This document shows, one piece after another, positions 8,419-16,093 of a stretch of DNA of 64,000 bases. The translations under genes were made by a program, and so were the position numbers. Location of the stretch: contig NZ_SCRH01000046.1 in the NCBI RefSeq assembly GCF_004298145.1, positions 1-64,000 on the forward strand. Reading direction: 5' to 3'. This DNA comes from Mycobacterium sp. (GTDB taxonomy: Bacteria; Actinomycetota; Actinomycetes; Mycobacteriales; Mycobacteriaceae). Each line of letters starts with the position of its first letter. Position 1 is the first letter of the stretch. A model generated the notes under the pieces. That model was not told the DNA's origin and made no database searches. It saw nothing but the letters and a program-made list of their open reading frames with translations.

Positions 8419-9605
8419 ACCGTGACGAGCCGACCGAGGTTGCCGCCCATGATCTTGGCCTGGTCGTCGACGGACAGGTGCGACAGCGCGTTGACGTAGT
8501 ACGTCGGCTCCGCCAGCCCTTCCGGGTGCGGCCAGTCCGAGCCGTACAGCACCTGATCCACACCGACGAGGTTGACGAGATCGTCGATGCCGTCCTCGAA
8601 GAACGGGCTGACGTAGATCCGGTTCTTCACCATCTCGACGGGGTCGCTCGGGAAGGCTTCCGGGGCCTTCCGGAAAACCTCGGCCAGGCCGTCCAGCAGC
8701 GGGGTCATCCACTTCGAACCGGCCTCGACGATGGCGACCTTCAGCTTGGGGTGGCGGTAGAGCGCGCCGTGGATCACCCACGACCCCACCGAGTCCTGGA
8801 TCGGCCGCCACTCGTTGAGGATGCCCATCGCATTGGTTTGGAACGGCAGCATCTCCTGGTCGGCACCGTCCCATTCGGAGGTGTACCGGGAATAGCCACT
8901 GTCGCTGGAGTGCATGCCGACCAGCACGTCGTGCTCGACGACCCGCTCCCAGAACGGGTCGAACTCGGGCACCGCGAACGACCGCGGGCCGCGGAAGCCG
9001 GGGACGGGAGCCGGGCGGACCAGGATGCAGCGCGCACCACGCTTGACCGCCCATTCCAGCTCCTCGATCGCCTTCTCGACGATCGGCAGGGTGATGACCG
9101 GGGTGGTGAAGATCCGGTTCTGGTAGTTGAAGCCCCAGACCTCATCGAGCCACTCGTTCAGCGCATGGATCAGGACGTGGATGGCCACCGGGTCGTCGCG
9201 CAGCCGCTCTTCGATCAGGCTGGCCAGCGTCGGGAACATCAGTGTGCGGTCCAGGCCCAGCTCGTTCATCTTCTCCAGGCGCGGGCCGGGCTCGAAGAAC
9301 GCCGGGATCGCGCGCATCGGCTCGCCGAACAGCTCGCGCTTGGTCTTGCCTTCCGGGTTGCCGTACTTGAAGTACTCCTCCCAGGCACCCGGCCGGGCGA
9401 CGACCTCGAAAGTCGGGTTGGGAATGTAGTTGCTGATCTGGCCGCGGATCGCGATCTTGGTGCGCCCGTTGATCTGCACGTACTGGACGAAGTCCTTGTA
9501 CTCCTTGGGGAGGAACTTGGTCAGCGCCTCCGGCGGCTCGTAGAGATGGTTATCCGCGTCAAAGATTGGAAACGGGACGTCTTCCCGATGCGACAACTGC
9601 CCCAT
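8415..9605 (-). CDS. Amidohydrolase-2 family metal-dependent hydrolase
   Basis: 396-aa TIM-barrel hydrolase of the ACMSD-like amidohydrolase-2 family. Visible marks are FDADNHLYEP (metal-binding DxxxH) near residue 15, a HALNEWLDEVWGF block, GMHSSDSGY, and YGSDWPHPEG near the C-terminus with the conserved metal-binding Asp. These enzymes hydrolyse or decarboxylate ring-derived acids. First gene of a four-gene coupled operon (amidohydrolase, CoA ligase, unknown, Bfd). Start ATG 9605 has an AGGAGG-type site just upstream. Distantly related copies lie at 44087-45187 and 45217-46362. Confidence 0.87.
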   Translation of the reverse strand: MGQLSHREDVPFPIFDADNHLYEPPEALTKFLPKEYKDFVQYVQINGRTKIAIRGQISNYIPNPTFEVVARPGAWEEYFKYGNPEGKTKRELFGEPMRAIPAFFEPGPRLEKMNELGLDRTLMFPTLASLIEERLRDDPVAIHVLIHALNEWLDEVWGFNYQNRIFTTPVITLPIVEKAIEELEWAVKRGARCILVRPAPVPGFRGPRSFAVPEFDPFWERVVEHDVLVGMHSSDSGYSRYTSEWDGADQEMLPFQTNAMGILNEWRPIQDSVGSWVIHGALYRHPKLKVAIVEAGSKWMTPLLDGLAEVFRKAPEAFPSDPVEMVKNRIYVSPFFEDGIDDLVNLVGVDQVLYGSDWPHPEGLAEPTYYVNALSHLSVDDQAKIMGGNLGRLVTV

Positions 9606-9627
9606 GAAATCCTCCTTCGCAATTTTC

Positions 9628-9642
9628 GAGAATTGTATTCTC
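9628..9642 (-). promoter_or_regulatory. Perfect GAGAAT-N3-ATTCTC inverted repeat at amidohydrolase operon promoter
   Basis: GAGAATTGTATTCTC, a perfect 6-3-6 inverted repeat, 22 nt upstream of the start codon at 9605. Read on the coding strand it contains TACAAT, a good -10 hexamer, so a protein bound here would block RNA polymerase. One of two perfect copies in the window; the other is at 41356-41370. Confidence 0.75.
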
Positions 9643-9692
9643 TACAGGCGCCTAATCGCAACGTGGCCCAGCTGACACCCGATTCGATATGG

Positions 9693-10112
9693 TCAGCACG
9701 TCACGACGATCTTGAACGTGGCGGTGGCCGGCTCAGTGGGTCTGTCGGTCCGGTAACCGTTGGCGGTGCCGCTAACGGTGAATTTGTCACCCGTCATGCT
9801 CGTGTCGGCGTTGTCGCCGGAACCCCGGGAGTACATCCCGCTGAACCCACCCACGTTCCGGATATGGACAGACTGGGTCGTCGCCGGTTGCGCACTCTCG
9901 TCGACGATGACCTTCGCGCCGGCAAAATTGCTGCCGATGTCGATCATCCGGGTCCACTCCCTCTGATCGCACTTGACGATGTGGAAAGTCCGGTCGTTGC
10001 CGTTGACGGTCACCGATGCCGAACTCGAGATTTGGGTTGACGACCGCGACGTGCATGCCCCAAGAAGGGCAATGGTGAGGGCCGCAGCGGCGACCACGAT
10101 CCGGTTCCGCAC
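9693..10112 (-). CDS. LpqH-like secreted lipoprotein
   Basis: 139-aa exported protein starting at GTG 10112, preceded by a strong GGAGGTGATT ribosome-binding site. Signal peptide MRNRIVVAAAALTIALLGAC ends in lipobox LGAC, so lipidation at C20 is expected. The mature part resembles the 19-kDa antigen LpqH family: SSSASVTVNGNDRTFHIVKC, a second Cys at the C-terminus (probable disulfide), and a DKFTVSGTANGYR block. Family members sit on the outer face of the membrane; their ligand is unknown. Divergent from the enoyl-CoA hydratase across a region with two operator-like sites. Confidence 0.85.
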   Translation of the reverse strand: MRNRIVVAAAALTIALLGACTSRSSTQISSSASVTVNGNDRTFHIVKCDQREWTRMIDIGSNFAGAKVIVDESAQPATTQSVHIRNVGGFSGMYSRGSGDNADTSMTGDKFTVSGTANGYRTDRPTEPATATFKIVVTC

Positions 10113-10157
10113 CGAATCACCTCCATCCTCGCTGACGAAAGTTCTTGGGCCTGCAGC

Positions 10158-10194
10158 GATGATGTTATTCTCGCGAAAAGAGAATGCCAATATC
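10158..10194. promoter_or_regulatory. Paired GAGAAT-type operator-like sites between divergent lipoprotein and hydratase genes
   Basis: Two imperfect copies of the motif lie 7 nt apart: GATGATGTTATTCTC (10158-10172) and GAGAATGCCAATATC (10180-10194), each with one perfect half. The two perfect halves also form ATTCTC-N7-GAGAAT. The left copy reads TAACAT toward the lipoprotein, and TTATTCT serves as a possible -10 toward the hydratase. One site per divergent promoter is a plausible arrangement. Confidence 0.6.
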
Positions 10195-10222
10195 GGGTTT
10201 CTTGTCCGAGGAGCGATGACGC

Positions 10223-10978
10223 ATGGTGGACCTGGAGATCGACGATGGGCTGGCGGTACTCACCATCGATCGCCCCCACGCGCGCAATGCCATCGCGCTG
10301 GACACCATGGAACAGCTCGAGAAAGCGCTCGATGCGGCGGCGGGCGCCGAAGCACTGGTCATCAAGGGGGCCGGAGAGCGCGCTTTCGTATCCGGCGGTG
10401 ACCTCAAGGAGTTGAGCGCGCTGCGGACCGAAGAGGACGCCGCGGCGATGGCACGGCGGATGCGGTCCATCTGCGACCGGCTGGCGGACTTCCCCGCGCC
10501 CGTCATCGCCGCACTCAACGGCCACGCGTTCGGCGGCGGCGCCGAAGTCGCTGTCGCCGCCGACATCAGGGTGGCGGCCGACGACATCAGGATCGCCTTC
10601 AACCAGGTGCAGCTGGAGATCATGCCCGCCTGGGGCGGAGCCGAGCGGCTGGCCTCGCTGGTCGGGAAGAGCAAGGCGCTGCTGTTGGCCGGTTCGGGAA
10701 CCGCCCTCAGCGCGGTTGACGCCGAGCGGATCGGTCTGGTGGACCGGGTGTTGCCCCGCGACGTCTTCGACTCGCCCGACGAGGGATGGCGAGCCATCGC
10801 GAGGTCGCTGGCCCGGGGCCCGGCGACGGAGATAAAGCGCGTGATTCGCGGAGTTTCTGCTGATGAGGCGATAGCATCCTTTGCACGGCTATGGGTTGCC
10901 GACCCGCACTGGCAGGCCGCCGAAAGGGTCATGAACCGCAACACCAAATCCCGTCCGGCAGCCGGAGGAGCGTCATGA
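10223..10978 (+). CDS. Enoyl-CoA hydratase/isomerase (crotonase) family protein
   Basis: 251 aa. Hydrates trans-2-enoyl-CoA or isomerises an enoyl-CoA in beta-oxidation. Crotonase signatures are RPHARNAIALDTM (CoA binding), GAGERAFVSGGDLKEL (first oxyanion-hole segment), LNGHAFGGGAEVAVAADIRVA (second oxyanion hole and first acidic position) and NQVQLEIMPAWGGAERL (second acidic position). The ATG of the following MmpS-like gene overlaps its stop (ATGA). Operator-like sites lie 28 nt upstream. The exact acyl substrate cannot be told from sequence. Confidence 0.88.
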   Translation: MVDLEIDDGLAVLTIDRPHARNAIALDTMEQLEKALDAAAGAEALVIKGAGERAFVSGGDLKELSALRTEEDAAAMARRMRSICDRLADFPAPVIAALNGHAFGGGAEVAVAADIRVAADDIRIAFNQVQLEIMPAWGGAERLASLVGKSKALLLAGSGTALSAVDAERIGLVDRVLPRDVFDSPDEGWRAIARSLARGPATEIKRVIRGVSADEAIASFARLWVADPHWQAAERVMNRNTKSRPAAGGAS

Positions 10979-11415
10979 CCACCAAAACGAAGACAGCGCT
11001 GGGCGTCGGCTCCGTCGTGTCGTTGGCTTCTCTATTGGCAGCGGCGGGTGTAGTCGCGGGCAGTGGCCGGGCGCATGCCGATGACCCGGTCATGCATCAC
11101 GTCAAATACACGGTCACCGCGCAGAACCCGATCTACACCAGCATCTATTACCTGGATCATGAGCCGGCCGTTTTTGCCGACTACAGCCACAACCCCTACT
11201 CGTTCACACCGCACGTCGACGTCGACATCGCGCCGGGCAAGCCGTGGAGCTACGAGCTGAGCCTGTCGAAGCCCGACGTGTATGCGATGGTCGTGGCGAG
11301 CACGGGTACGGAACCCGGCACGCCAGGGCTTCACTGTGATCTGGAGGTGGACGGAGCCGTCGTCGTATCCAAGGATGGGCCCAAAGGCGTGCTTTGCTCG
11401 CTGCGGCACTGGTGA
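10975..11415 (+). CDS. Exported MmpS-like small protein
   Basis: 146 aa with an N-terminal signal or anchor segment (VGSVVSLASLLAAAGVVAGS) and an AHA cleavage-like site near residue 37. The remainder resembles the periplasmic beta-sandwich of MmpS proteins: VKYTVTAQNPIYTSIYYLD, HVDVDIAPGKPWSYELSLSK, CDLEVDGAVVV and a final Cys pair. MmpS proteins assist MmpL lipid transporters, but no mmpL is present here. Translation is coupled to the hydratase. The last 85 nt overlap the convergent TetR gene. Confidence 0.75.
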   Translation: MTTKTKTALGVGSVVSLASLLAAAGVVAGSGRAHADDPVMHHVKYTVTAQNPIYTSIYYLDHEPAVFADYSHNPYSFTPHVDVDIAPGKPWSYELSLSKPDVYAMVVASTGTEPGTPGLHCDLEVDGAVVVSKDGPKGVLCSLRHW

Positions 11416-12032
11416 ACGACCCAGGTCTGCGGGACACCCTCGATGGGTCGCGGCTCGCCCTCCAGCCGGCGCAGGTAACTTTCGACCAGCTCCACGGTCT
11501 CGGCGTGGCCACCGGACATGCCGATCGCCTGCTCGAGCACCAGGAACCGCGACAGGCTGGTCATCAGCACGGTCCACACCACCGGCGGCACGTCCTCATT
11601 CTGCACGCCGTAGCGCTGCAGCGCGTCGGCCACCGCTTGCCGCTGTTCCTCGCGGAAACGTTCGGCGTAGTACGCGATTTCGGCCCGCATGTCTTTGCGG
11701 TGGTTGGCCAGCGCCATGAATTCCATCGAGATCTGGGTGAACCCGGGATCGGTCCCGAACCGCCACACCGCCCACAACGGCTGCTCCGACTGCAGCGCTC
11801 GTGCCTGTACTTCGAGGCCTTCCTCGGCGCGGCGCCGGAAGACCTCGAGGAACAACTCCTCCATGGTGCGGAAGTAGTAGTGCACCAGCTGAGGTTTCAA
11901 TCCCGCCCGGCCCGCCAGACGCCGCGACGTCACCGCGGCATAGCCCTCTTCGAGCATCAGCTGCTCGGCGGCATCGAGCAGCAAAGCGCGATTTTTCGCG
12001 TCCGGCGCCCCGATCCTGCGGGCAGATGTCAT
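11331..12032 (-). CDS. TetR-family transcriptional regulator
   Basis: 233 aa from ATG 12032 (MTSARRIGAPDAKNRALLLD). The N-terminal helix-turn-helix region is LLLDAAEQLMLEEGYAAVTS, then RRLAGRAGLKPQLVHYYF, with the typical recognition-helix YYF. The rest is an all-helical ligand domain. The C-terminal tail overlaps the convergent MmpS-like gene by 85 nt. Divergent from the P450 at 12226; an 18-bp inverted repeat in the shared region (12125-12142) is the likely operator. Ligand unknown, perhaps a substrate or product of the P450 (inference). Confidence 0.88.
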   Translation of the reverse strand: MTSARRIGAPDAKNRALLLDAAEQLMLEEGYAAVTSRRLAGRAGLKPQLVHYYFRTMEELFLEVFRRRAEEGLEVQARALQSEQPLWAVWRFGTDPGFTQISMEFMALANHRKDMRAEIAYYAERFREEQRQAVADALQRYGVQNEDVPPVVWTVLMTSLSRFLVLEQAIGMSGGHAETVELVESYLRRLEGEPRPIEGVPQTWVVHQCRSEQSTPLGPSLDTTTAPSTSRSQ

Positions 12033-12124
12033 GTCCCTGCTCCGTACTGTGTGCCATCCCGTGCCGACCACACGGATCGTATCGTGGCGCGGCGCCCTGA
12101 TCTTGACCCTGACATTACCGTCAT

Positions 12125-12162
12125 GCTAAGCAGGTGCTCAGCACATTCTCGATTTCGAAATC
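12125..12162. promoter_or_regulatory. Two inverted repeats between TetR and P450 genes
   Basis: GCTAAGCAGGTGCTCAGC (12125-12142) is an inverted repeat with 7 of 8 matched positions around a 2-nt centre, the size of a TetR operator. Nine nt downstream GATTTCGAAATC (12151-12162) is a perfect 12-bp palindrome. Both lie in the 193-nt gap shared by the TetR gene and the P450. Which one the regulator uses cannot be decided by eye. Confidence 0.55.
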
Positions 12163-12225
12163 ACCGTGGCGGTACCTCTTGCCGCCGATACCACCGGTAA
12201 ACCCAGCCCAGGGAGACGCAATCCG

Positions 12226-13521
12226 ATGAGCACCTACGAGTCGATCGACTTCTTCACCGATCAGTCTCTGGTCCCAGATCCGCACCCTTACTTCGACTAT
12301 CTGCGCAGTCGGAACCCGGTGCTGCGCCTGCCGCACTACGGAGTCGTTGCCATCACCGGCTACCCGGAAGCCTTCGAGGTGTACAAGGACGCGGAGACCT
12401 TCTCGAACATCGTCGCGCTCGGCGGGCCGTTCCCTCCGCTGCCGTTCACACCGGAGGGCGACGACATCAGCGCACAGATCGATGAGCACCGCAGTTCGTT
12501 CCCGATGTTCGAGCACATGGTCACCATGGATCCGCCGGACCACACCAAGGCTCGATCGGTGCTGGCCAAGCTCCTGACCCCGAGCCGGCTCAAGAAGAAC
12601 GAGGAGTTCATGTGGCGCCTCGCCGACCGTCAGCTCGACGAGTTCCTGCACAACGGTGGGTGCGAGTTCATCGCCGAATACTCAAAGCCGTTCGCCACGT
12701 TGGTGATCGCCGACCTGCTGGGCGTCCCGGAGGACGACCACAAGCAGTTCCGCACCGTCTTGGGTGCCGATCGTCCTGGCGCGCGGGTGGGTGCCCTGGA
12801 TCACGAGTCGGTCGGCATCAACCCGCTGGAATGGCTCGACGACAAGTTCTGTCACTACATCGAGGAGCGGCGTCGCGAGCCGCTCGGCGACGTGCTGACC
12901 TACCTGGCAGAGGCGAAGTATCCGGACGGTTCGACGCCCGAGGTCATCGATGTGGTTCGCTCGGCCACTTTCCTTTTTGCCGCCGGGCAGGAAACCACCG
13001 CGAAGTTGCTCAGCGCCGCCCTGCAGGTGCTCGGCGACCGGCCCGACATCCAGCAGCAGGTGCGTGAGGACCGCAGCCTCATCCCCGCGTTCATCGAGGA
13101 AGCGCTACGGATGGAGAGCCCGGTGAAAAGCGATTCCCGCCTGGCCCGTAGGGCGACGACCCTCGGCGGTGTCGACATCCCCGCCGGCACCGTGGTGATG
13201 ATCTTGCCCGGCGCCGTCAATCGCGATCCGCGCCGGTTCGAGAACCCGCACGAGTTCGACATCAACCGGAAGAACGTGCGCGAGCACATGGCCTTCGCCC
13301 GCGGCGTGCACTCGTGCCCGGGCGGACCGCTCGCCCGCGTCGAGGGCCGCGTCTCGATCGAACGCCTCCTGGATCGGATGTCGCACATCGAGATTGACGA
13401 GGCCCACCACGGGCCGAGCGCCGAACGCCGCTACAGCTACGAGCCGACGTATATCCTGCGGGGTTTAAGCGAGCTGCACCTGACGTTCACGACCGCCGAT
13501 TCGGTCGCGGCGGTGGGCTGA
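12226..13521 (+). CDS. Cytochrome P450 (bacterial class I)
   Basis: 431-aa haem monooxygenase. I-helix oxygen motif AGQETT (253-258), ExxR at E292-R295, haem-binding FARGVHSCPGG with the axial Cys at 364. Start ATG 12226. It is a paralogue of the P450 at 60617-61891, with AGQETT and the haem Cys at identical residue numbers and a shared ending (PTYILRGLSELHL versus PTYILRGLTELHL). Unlike that gene it has no adjacent ferredoxin, so an electron donor must come from elsewhere. Likely regulated by the divergent TetR. Substrate unknown; a hydrophobic compound is likely from context. Confidence 0.92.
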   Translation: MSTYESIDFFTDQSLVPDPHPYFDYLRSRNPVLRLPHYGVVAITGYPEAFEVYKDAETFSNIVALGGPFPPLPFTPEGDDISAQIDEHRSSFPMFEHMVTMDPPDHTKARSVLAKLLTPSRLKKNEEFMWRLADRQLDEFLHNGGCEFIAEYSKPFATLVIADLLGVPEDDHKQFRTVLGADRPGARVGALDHESVGINPLEWLDDKFCHYIEERRREPLGDVLTYLAEAKYPDGSTPEVIDVVRSATFLFAAGQETTAKLLSAALQVLGDRPDIQQQVREDRSLIPAFIEEALRMESPVKSDSRLARRATTLGGVDIPAGTVVMILPGAVNRDPRRFENPHEFDINRKNVREHMAFARGVHSCPGGPLARVEGRVSIERLLDRMSHIEIDEAHHGPSAERRYSYEPTYILRGLSELHLTFTTADSVAAVG

Positions 13522-13522
13522 A

Positions 13523-13810
13523 TCAGATCTGCATGCCGACGAAGTAGCAGCCGAGCAAGACGGCGCCGATCAGCACCACCCACGCATCGGTGAGTCGGCA
13601 CAACAGGACGGGAGCGTCGCGCACCTCCATGAATTCGCGAAAAATGATGCGCACCTTGATCAGTGCGATCACGATGACGCTCGACGTGACCATCGCACCT
13701 GACTTCAGCAATCCGCCGGCGGAGTGGTCTATCCATAGATAGGCCAGCGTGAGCGCCGAGAGGACCAGCCATACGATCATCAGCCGTTTGTTGAATTTGA
13801 TTCCGATCAC
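13523..13810 (-). CDS. Small cytochrome oxidase subunit IV-like (NorF-like) membrane protein
   Basis: 95 aa from GTG 13810, which overlaps the stop of the subunit III-like gene (GTGA). Three transmembrane segments are visible: LMIVWLVLSALTLAYLWI, MVTSSVIVIALIKVRIIF and WVVLIGAVLLGCYFVGMQI. The pattern F-x-K-V-R-x-I-F-R-E-F-M-E-V-R is typical of prokaryotic oxidase subunit IV/NorF proteins, accessory to haem-copper oxidases or nitric oxide reductases. Last gene of a four-gene membrane cassette. Confidence 0.75.
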   Translation of the reverse strand: MIGIKFNKRLMIVWLVLSALTLAYLWIDHSAGGLLKSGAMVTSSVIVIALIKVRIIFREFMEVRDAPVLLCRLTDAWVVLIGAVLLGCYFVGMQI

Positions 13811-14397
13811 CTCACCACGTACAGCAGCGCAAAGATGAGCACCCACAGGAAATCAACGGTGTGCCAATAGGTAGCGCAGGTTTCGACGATTTCCTGGGCC
13901 TCCCGGGGCCCCTGGGCTTTTCGTGCCGCTTTGCGGATTTGGTAGACGATGACGCCGAGTGCGACGAAGCCGATCAGCAGGTGCACGAAGTGGATGCCGG
14001 TGAGAAAGAAGTAGTAGGTGAAGAAGTCGTTGCTGTCCAACCCGTTTCCGATGCCGACCAACCGGGCCCACTCGAAAACCTTGAAGAAGAGGAAAACCGC
14101 GGCGAACGCGGCCGTGATGTACACGTCCTTGAGCGCCGCCCGGTAGGCGCCGGTACGGGCCGACTGAACACAGCGCGCCACCGACCACGAGCTCAGCAAC
14201 AACACGAGGGTGTTGAAGACTCCGATCCGCAGATCCAGCTGCGACTGCGAGTGTAAGAACAGCTCGGGGTTGTGGGCACGATAGAACAGGTAAAAGCCGA
14301 AATACCCGGTGAAGACGAGTGTTTCGAACAATACGAAGGCCCACATGTCCGGCTGTCCGGGCACGGTGCGTTTGTTCGGATCGGCGAGGTCCGTCAT
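13807..14397 (-). CDS. Cytochrome c oxidase subunit III family (NorE-like) membrane protein
   Basis: 196 aa from ATG 14397, overlapping the upstream gene by 4 nt. Five hydrophobic helices, with MWAFVLFETLVFTGYFGFYL, FNTLVLLLSSWSVA, FTYYFFLTGIHFVHLLIGFV and a C-terminal ATYWHTVDFLWVLIFALLYV typical of subunit III. At under 200 aa it is shorter than CtaE and like NorE. Subunit III proteins support a catalytic subunit I, which is absent here. It may therefore serve an oxidase or NO reductase encoded elsewhere, or a different complex with the two membrane proteins upstream. Confidence 0.85.
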   Translation of the reverse strand: MTDLADPNKRTVPGQPDMWAFVLFETLVFTGYFGFYLFYRAHNPELFLHSQSQLDLRIGVFNTLVLLLSSWSVARCVQSARTGAYRAALKDVYITAAFAAVFLFFKVFEWARLVGIGNGLDSNDFFTYYFFLTGIHFVHLLIGFVALGVIVYQIRKAARKAQGPREAQEIVETCATYWHTVDFLWVLIFALLYVVR

Positions 14398-15209
14398 CGG
14401 GTGGCCGCCTCTTTGCGGGCGCGGCCGGGCAGCGGCCCGGTGCCGAAGTCCTCCCGGCGGATCATCTGAAACAGCATGACGATGAACGTGACTTGGTAGA
14501 TGCCGAACACCACCATGTCCAGCCACCACGCGATCTGGCCGTTCCAGGCCAAGATGCCCCGTCGAAAGACCCAGCAAGGCGCCACGACGACCTCGGTCAG
14601 CGCGTTGCACAGGTTGAGGTAGCCGAACCACTTGGGGAACACCCGGTTCTTGTCGAGCAGGATCGCGACCATCCAGATCAGCGAGCCGATCAGGAACACT
14701 CCCATGGTCCCGTCGAAAGACAGGAAGGCGAAGTCGTAGAGCCACCCGATCGCTTCGGGGTCTCGCTCTGGTCGCAGCGTCCCGACGATCAGCGCGATAC
14801 AGAGCAGCAGCATGCCGGGAACCGCGCTGAGCGAGTAGATGATCAGGTACGAATACCCGAAGGCCCGACTGACCGACATGCGCCGCATCGAATATGCGAT
14901 GAGGGCGTTGTTGATCGCGATCATGCCGCTGATGGCGAAGATGACGCCGAAACCAAAAGGGATCCCGAGGTGTCGTTCGGAGAACCAGTGCACCTGCGTC
15001 GCGAGGTCCCAGGTGGGCTGCGGTGGCGGCTGGACCTGCGCGACGATGAAGAACATCGGGAAGAAGAGGTTGTAGAAGACGACGAGCGTCCACCACGCCA
15101 GCCAGAGTTCGCGCTTGGGGTTGTGGCGCAGATGCCAGGCAAACCGCTGATGCACAGGGCCCGGCGGCGGCGTGGCCGGGGACGCCGGCGGTGTGATCAC
15201 CGCGCTCAT
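14394..15209 (-). CDS. Polytopic membrane protein of unknown function
   Basis: 271 aa, about six to seven transmembrane helices after a Pro-rich N-terminus; start ATG 15209, overlapping the upstream stop by 4 nt. Recognisable blocks are LWLAWWTLVVFYNLFFPMFF, FGFGVIFAISGMIAINNALI, GWLYDFAFLSFDGTMGVFLI and MVVFGIYQVTFIVMLFQMI. It shares a layout with the next gene upstream (proline/aromatic start, LNDFGW or LYDFAF loop, FxxWxxH-type ending), suggesting an old duplication. No haem- or copper-ligand pattern can be assigned. Named only by its operon with the NorE/NorF-like proteins. Confidence 0.75.
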   Translation of the reverse strand: MSAVITPPASPATPPPGPVHQRFAWHLRHNPKRELWLAWWTLVVFYNLFFPMFFIVAQVQPPPQPTWDLATQVHWFSERHLGIPFGFGVIFAISGMIAINNALIAYSMRRMSVSRAFGYSYLIIYSLSAVPGMLLLCIALIVGTLRPERDPEAIGWLYDFAFLSFDGTMGVFLIGSLIWMVAILLDKNRVFPKWFGYLNLCNALTEVVVAPCWVFRRGILAWNGQIAWWLDMVVFGIYQVTFIVMLFQMIRREDFGTGPLPGRARKEAATR

Positions 15210-15991
15210 GCGTTGACCAGTTCATCTGGGCGCCCGGCGTTCTCAGCGCGCTCGCGATAGATGGCTCGTCCCAACACAATGCCCATCACGACGATCCAGA
15301 CGGCGATGGCGACGTTCTTCACCCAGAAGGACAGGAAGCCATCCCACGCCAGTGGGCCGGTCAATGACACGCCGACGAAGGCCGCGGGCACCAGCGCTGC
15401 CGCAACCAGGAGGTTGAAGTGGGCCACCCAACCGTGGAACACCGGACGGGGCTGATCGTCGAAATAGATTGCCAGGGCCAGGATTACGCTCTGTCCTATC
15501 AGAAATGGAACCAGGATGGTGAAGGTCATCCAGCCGAAGTCATTGAGCAACTGCGTCAGCTCGGGGCTTCGTTCCGGGCGGAAGGCGGCCAGCAGCCAAC
15601 AAACATTGGCGACGAGAAAGAGCGTCGGACCACCGGCCACGCAACCCAACATCGCGTAGGAGAAGATCGGCGTCCGATGCGCCATGCGGCGGATCTGCAG
15701 CACGATCAGAGCCAGTATCGGGACGAGGCACACCCCGAACCAGTTGAACACGATCATGCTGTAGCGGATCTGCGGAAGGTGTGCGGGATCGCGATAGAAC
15801 GCGGCGACCTGGTCTGCCGGCATCGAGGGTGACATTGGCGGATTGAAGGCCGGAAAGAGGAAAAACGATGCGATCCATAAGATCAGCGCCACTGGCAACG
15901 TCCAGAGCAGGATCAGCTCGCCATCGGTCCGTCGCAGCGCGGCCCGCGCCGATTGGCGACCGCCCGCATCGTTTCCACCGACGTCGGACAT
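15206..15991 (-). CDS. Polytopic membrane protein of unknown function, first gene of NorE-like cassette
   Basis: 261 aa, about seven transmembrane helices, start ATG 15991. Segments include LWTLPVALILWIASFFLFPA, FNWFGVCLVPILALIVLQI, LFLVANVCWLLAAF and VAIAVWIVVMGIVLGRAIY. A conserved-looking FNPPMSPSMPADQVAAFYRD loop follows helix 1, reminiscent of mycobacterial proteins found next to TetR regulators. It heads a run of four genes joined by 4-nt overlaps, so all four are probably made together. Upstream lies a perfect palindrome shared with the divergent TetR gene. Confidence 0.75.
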   Translation of the reverse strand: MSDVGGNDAGGRQSARAALRRTDGELILLWTLPVALILWIASFFLFPAFNPPMSPSMPADQVAAFYRDPAHLPQIRYSMIVFNWFGVCLVPILALIVLQIRRMAHRTPIFSYAMLGCVAGGPTLFLVANVCWLLAAFRPERSPELTQLLNDFGWMTFTILVPFLIGQSVILALAIYFDDQPRPVFHGWVAHFNLLVAAALVPAAFVGVSLTGPLAWDGFLSFWVKNVAIAVWIVVMGIVLGRAIYRERAENAGRPDELVNA

Positions 15992-16044
15992 CGGTACTCC
16001 TTCCCCGCACGAAATCGCCGCCCAAAACTTGGCTAGTCAGCGAA

Positions 16045-16062
16045 GCTAGCCGATCGGCTAGC
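16045..16062. promoter_or_regulatory. Perfect 18-bp palindrome, probable TetR operator
   Basis: GCTAGCCGATCGGCTAGC is a perfect palindrome in the 102-nt gap between the divergent membrane cassette (start 15991) and the TetR gene (start 16094). GGCTAGTC at 16031 and GTCTAGTC at 16078 look like extra half sites. The placement fits autoregulation and repression of the cassette by the adjacent TetR protein. Confidence 0.75.
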
Positions 16063-16093
16063 CTCGGTCAATAGCGTCGTCTAGTCTCGGTGC

